Positions 60,001 through 64,000 of a stretch of DNA of 64,000 bases are shown piece after piece. Numbering within the stretch: the first letter of the stretch is position 1; every line of letters begins with the position of its first letter. Below the pieces are notes generated by a model that saw only the letters and a program-made list of their open reading frames with translations, had not been told where the DNA came from and did not search any database. The stretch is from Aralia elata. Taxonomy: Eukaryota; Streptophyta; Magnoliopsida; Apiales; Araliaceae. Location of the stretch: contig CM068377.1 in the NCBI GenBank assembly GCA_034770075.1, forward strand, positions 57,592,275-57,656,274, in the 5' to 3' direction. A program made the position numbers and the translations under genes.

Positions 60001-60861
60001 AAATCTTTCACTATTATGTGGATTATATGAGAGCATGATTAAAGTGTGCATAATGTGCAATCATGTGACTATATTGTTCTATGTGGAACTTGAATTATCG
60101 TAAATATACAATGTGAGATGCATGAATTATGTTATGAGATACATGATGCATATATATGGATGAATTGCATAAGATTTATAATGCATGAGTAAGATGCATA
60201 GTATGAGAATCATGGTGCATGGATAAAATGCAAACTTATGTGTTACGTGAAGCATGAAATGTGAAAACTGACAGTTCTTGCTGAGCCGTCGTGCTCATTC
60301 TTGCAAAAATAAAACTTTTACAGATTTACGATGCAATGCAATTATCTTGATATCGTGATGATAAGGATTAGAGGCGCATGGAAACAGGAAGGTTCCTAAA
60401 TGTCCATTTTCTGTAATTATTTAGCTATGATGACGGTATATGATGTACGTGAATTTGACTATGTAAACCCTGAGTTAGAAATGAAGGTTTATCCGGTATA
60501 GTATTTATGATGTGATTATGTTAGTTACTTGTTATAGTAAACTACAAGGATGTCGATGTTGTATAAAGGACATTTTTATAACGAATGTACTGATTATTAA
60601 ATAACCTTGCGAATATTTAGGGATTGGATAAAGTCAGAATCTGAACCTTGCATTCACACATGAGATATTGTAAAGGATCATGGTATTTATTCAACCTTGG
60701 TCATAAGTGTTTTATTTAAGGTCTTCGTGCCTGGGATTAGATGAGGATATGTTGTTATATTATTGTAATTACATATTTTTAGTAAGCCTATGTTATATGG
60801 ATTGTACCGTGACGCGTTAGAATCGAGTTCAAGGTAAGACTCGAGTTTCGGGGGCGTTAAA
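56954..60861 (+). repeat. 5' LTR of element D
   Basis: About 3.9 kb. It begins TATGACAACCC and ends GGGGGCGTTAAA, so both terminal dinucleotides are mutated from the TG...CA kept in E. It contains a TA/TG microsatellite (57035-57077), a purine-rich tract with three GTCGCCGGAAAAG-like units (58250-58410), three ATGAAGAAC units (58680-58710), a GC-rich island with a CG dinucleotide run (59088-59220) and the TGAGC/GCTCA hairpin (60277-60304). No supported gene. Confidence 0.88.
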
Positions 60862-60862
60862 G

Positions 60863-60875
60863 TTGGTATCAGAGC
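60863..60875 (+). promoter_or_regulatory. Element D primer binding site (initiator tRNA-Met type)
   Basis: TTGGTATCAGAGC directly after the LTR end. Confidence 0.88.
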
Positions 60876-61460
60876 TGATAGGTTATAAACCTTAGGTAAG
60901 AGTACCTTAGGCTATAACTGTAGTGAAGAAAGATAATAATGATGAAGATAGTGAAGGAATAAAACTCAAATAGAGTTTAATTGGTAGTAAATGAATTTAG
61001 AAAATTTATAGTAAGAGTTGAGATATATGTAAGACGATTCAAAGAAGAATCTCGATGCGTTATAAAAAGATGAGAATTAGGAGTTACCTAACTCCAGTGA
61101 TAAAGATGATAAGTGTTGACAAATATACGAGGTCTATAAGACAAGGATGCAATAAAATCATATATTATGAGTAAAGAGAAGAGTATAGAAGGTCGTAGGA
61201 TGAAACGATCGTAGGATAAGGAAGATCGTAATGTAAAATGATTGTAGAGTAAAATCACGATGTGATTGGATTAAGTCATAGAATGACAGATGATCAATTG
61301 AACGATTGAAAATTTTAACTGAATGCTATAGATAGATGGTACTATGAGATAGTACGAGTAAAACTTGGAAAGAGTTATGGGTGATGAAACATGAATTAAA
61401 TTCTTATTGAGCAACGAGTAAGCTAGGATTGGGGGTGATTTCAATTGAGGACTCATGTTA

Positions 61461-61705
61461 GTGGCTGAGTTGTACATTTCCTTGTATGGGCGGGGAATTC
61501 GTGCTTGGTTTGAGAACCACTTAGCTTCCTATATCGGTATAGTGGTTGAGTTGAACAATTCCTTGTATGGGCGGGAAATTTGTGCTTGGTGTAACAACCG
61601 CTTAGCTTCCTATATTGATTATTGGTCGAGTTGATCGATTCCTTGTATGGGCAGGGGATTGTGATGGGTTCGACAATCACTTAGCTTCCTATATTGATAA
61701 TCGTT
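61461..61705 (+). repeat. Three tandem ~85-bp units in element D
   Basis: Each unit has GAGTTG..CATTCCTTGTATGGGC and ends CACTTAGCTTCCTATAT. F has a single copy at about 50560-50640. Confidence 0.8.
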
Positions 61706-61924
61706 GAAATGTTGGTATCGCGCTATCAATGTACGTATGACGAGACGGTGATTCTTTTCTCATATCTATATTTAATGGTTAGAAAATATTAAGATTAGGT
61801 GCGAGTTCTTTAAACTCACACGTATGGTAAGTTCGTGACTCATAATCATATGGTATGGTGGAACCCCTCAGCGAATGGACGATTTTGGTCTGACTAGGAT
61901 AAGTTCCTAAACCCATATGATTGT

Positions 61925-62015
61925 GGTAAGTTCCTGAACTCATAATGTGTGGTAAGTTCCTGAACTTATAATGTGTGGTAAGTTCCTGAACTCATAATGT
62001 GTGGTAAGTTTGATG
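61925..62015 (+). repeat. 26-bp tandem repeat in element D
   Basis: GGTAAGTTCCTGAACTCATAATGTGT starts at 61925, 61951, 61977 and, partial, 62003. Confidence 0.88.
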
Positions 62016-63654
62016 AACTATATTGGGGTATAAGAAAGTTATAGAGCGAGAATTATGAATTCTTAAAATGTTGAGCATGGGTGATGTTAGAAATAGACAA
62101 AATTATTAAGTAATGATGTATTGAAGAGAAATTGAAGTTGATGAGGAGACATGGATATTCCAAATCTTCTAGCTATGTTAGACTTCGAAATTTATTGACT
62201 TCGTGCTGAAATTTGCACTTTTGCTCTTCGAAAAATGTATGGGGCCAGATTTCTGGACTAGGGATTTTAAATGTACTATTATTCATATGTCTATGCTAAT
62301 TGTTTCGGCTAGACAAAGTTGATTTGAAAATATCAAAATGTATTTTTAAATTGTCATCAATACATCATGAGACCTGATGTAGAATGACAGATGATGGAGT
62401 CATCAATGCAGATTAACCTAGTGTTGGATGTGATCATAGGATCGTCAGCCCACTATGGTATGATGTAGTATGACAAAGTCACAAATGACGGAATCCTCAA
62501 CGGACTGTAGAAACAGTGCGGTATCATGACGTCATAAAATAACTTTTGTTTTCTTTAAAGTATGAAAAAGTATGCCAATTGAGTTGGCTAAAATAATTCG
62601 ATTGATGTCCAAATTGTTAATAAAAGTCTAGGCTATTTGATTCGGCTAGACAAATGTTGCAATGTGTTTATGAAATTCAAGCATTATTTGATAATTTATG
62701 CCTAAACCAAATTATTTTGGTGCGGAATTTTGTAGTAAGCTGAGGTGAACAACCCTATTATTGGGGTATTTGATGTCGGAAAAATCCCGACTGACCCTAT
62801 GTTGGTCAAGCAAACGCATATAGTCGTTTAGCTAGAAAGTTGTGCACAACGTCAGAGTACAAAGGGCTGATCACCTGGCGTACGGAGGTAGATTACCTTT
62901 TTCTTAATTGAAATCGGTAGGGGTAGTAATACCCGTAAACCTCTATGTTCATGGTCTTTATGGGGTAGATTACCTTTTTCTTAATTAAAATCGGTAGGGG
63001 TAGTAATACCCGTAAACCTCTATGGTCATGGTCTTTATGGCCCCTTAGCATAATATGAAAAGTTTTTAAGGAATATTTTATTTCCTATTTGTTCAAGTTA
63101 TTTCACAATTATTAAACAATTGTTGAAGGTTCCTATTATTCGGGAAACTGATTGTGGGAAGGGTAATTTTCCCAAGGAGAAGTAGTCGTAGAATGGGACA
63201 ATTTTAAGTGAATCTTTGAAAGAGGATAGTGTAAAGGTTAGATTGAAAACCTAGTTTTGATGGGTAAAATAAGCAAAGATGAATGCATTGAAATTTCGAG
63301 GACGAAATTCTTAGAAGAAGGGGTGAATGTAATATCCCGAATGTTTATGAGTTAGTAAATCATGATATTAAATTATTATGATGATTGTGGCATACAATGA
63401 TCCTTAGAAAAGGAAATTGATGGGTTAAACATAGGATAATACTCAAAGTATATTTGAGTTGATAAAGGTTATATAATAAAAACCTACGAGAATTGGTTGA
63501 GGAAAGTAGATTAAATAGGTAATATGAAACATATGTTATAGTAATACGTTAAAATTTATTCAACGATAAAATTTCGGAAGAAATTAGACGAAAATCGAGT
63601 AAGAGGTTTGATATTTGTGATTCCGAGGACGGAATCCTTATAAGGAGGGAATGA

Positions 63655-64000
63655 TGTGACAACCCGGATTTTTCGAGAATAATTATAATAAGAATTTAAT
63701 ATAGAATAATTCTTATTATGAGTCGTGTTTGAATATATATATATATATATATGTGTTATATATATTTATGTAATTTTAATTGGTGAGCTTAATATGTATA
63801 TTTATAATGTGAAATATATACATAGATTCAAAATGAATAAGTTAATAGTTAATTATTATAACGATCGCGAGTCGTGGATAGCTGGATAATCCGAGCTTAT
63901 GAATATTATTGAATAAAATAGACTTTTATTAATAATATTATGTGGTAAGTGTTTAAAGGTTATATTATAACCTAGATTATGTGTAGACGATTATTAGTAA
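63655..64000 (+). repeat. 3' LTR of element D (start only)
   Basis: TGTGACAACCCGG after AAGGAGGGAATGA. It matches 56954 onward, with a shorter TA microsatellite. Confidence 0.88.

Larger units (their letters stand above)
60876..63654 (+). other. Non-coding interior of element D
   Basis: About 2.8 kb with no ORF resembling a protein. Features: three ~80-90-bp tandem units (61461-61705), 26-bp tandem units (61925-62015), the block shared with E and F (62353-62541), a CTGATCA stem-loop (62857-62883), two ~76-bp repeats with GGGGTAGTAATACCC (62885-63045), a relic PPT plus LTR start (63290-63345), and the true hairpin/PPT (63619-63654). Confidence 0.8.
56954..64000 (+). mobile_element. Element D: non-coding giant-LTR (LARD-like) retrotransposon
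   Basis: 5' LTR 56954-60861, primer binding site, 2.8 kb interior without coding capacity, polypurine tract, and the start of the 3' LTR at 63655 running off the window. The proportions (LTRs longer than the interior, no genes) match the LARD class described in plants. It is related to E throughout. Confidence 0.87.

Overview
This is plant nuclear DNA, almost certainly pericentromeric or other heterochromatin. The coding potential I can support is retrotransposon-derived. I see no convincing host gene, rRNA, functional tRNA or CRISPR. Evidence for a plant: copia and Ty3/gypsy chromovirus (Tekay/Del-like) and Tat/Ogre-like elements, iMet- and Arg-type primer binding sites, a plant-type chromodomain integrase, and plant mobile domain and DUF7745-like proteins. 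I do not assign a species.

The layout is a nest. Copia element A (minus) runs from the left edge to 18731. Its protease region is split by chromovirus B (4140-15564, minus; LTRs of 2.74 kb, a pre-gag coiled-coil ORF, gag-pol with chromodomain, many stop codons). A's 5' LTR is cut at 18732 by the 3' LTR (4.05 kb) of a giant-LTR element E (minus). E's internal region is mostly non-coding but keeps an open coiled-coil ORF (25023-25853). A young Tat/Ogre-like element G (26067-43790, plus; TSD TAACC; LTRs about 0.5% apart) sits just inside the primer binding site of that element. To the right of G the element ends in an unrelated LTR, C (43817-47628, minus), with a different target site, so E/C appears to be a recombinant. 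C interrupts the 5' LTR of element F (plus, 47629-55461), a gag-only element with LTRs of about 4.0 kb. F's 3' LTR is interrupted by a copia LTR (55462-56953, plus, same family as A). That LTR is in turn cut by element D (56954 to the right edge, plus): 3.9 kb LTR, 2.8 kb non-coding interior, same family as E.

How the parts relate: B carries the enzymatic domains, although it is now broken. F keeps only gag, E/C keeps only the pre-gag coiled-coil ORF, and D codes for nothing. D, E and F share a conserved block of about 190 bp of non-coding interior, and B, C, D, E and F share short stem-loops in LTRs or interiors. This looks like a family of non-autonomous giant-LTR elements (LARD-like) that depended on a Tekay-type partner. 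G is separate. It has gag, protease with G-patch, RT, two RNase H domains and integrase, a predicted 169-nt intron joining protease to RT, and two genes on the opposite strand between pol and the 3' LTR, one predicted to be spliced from three exons. All of this was read by eye; identities and folds were not computed.
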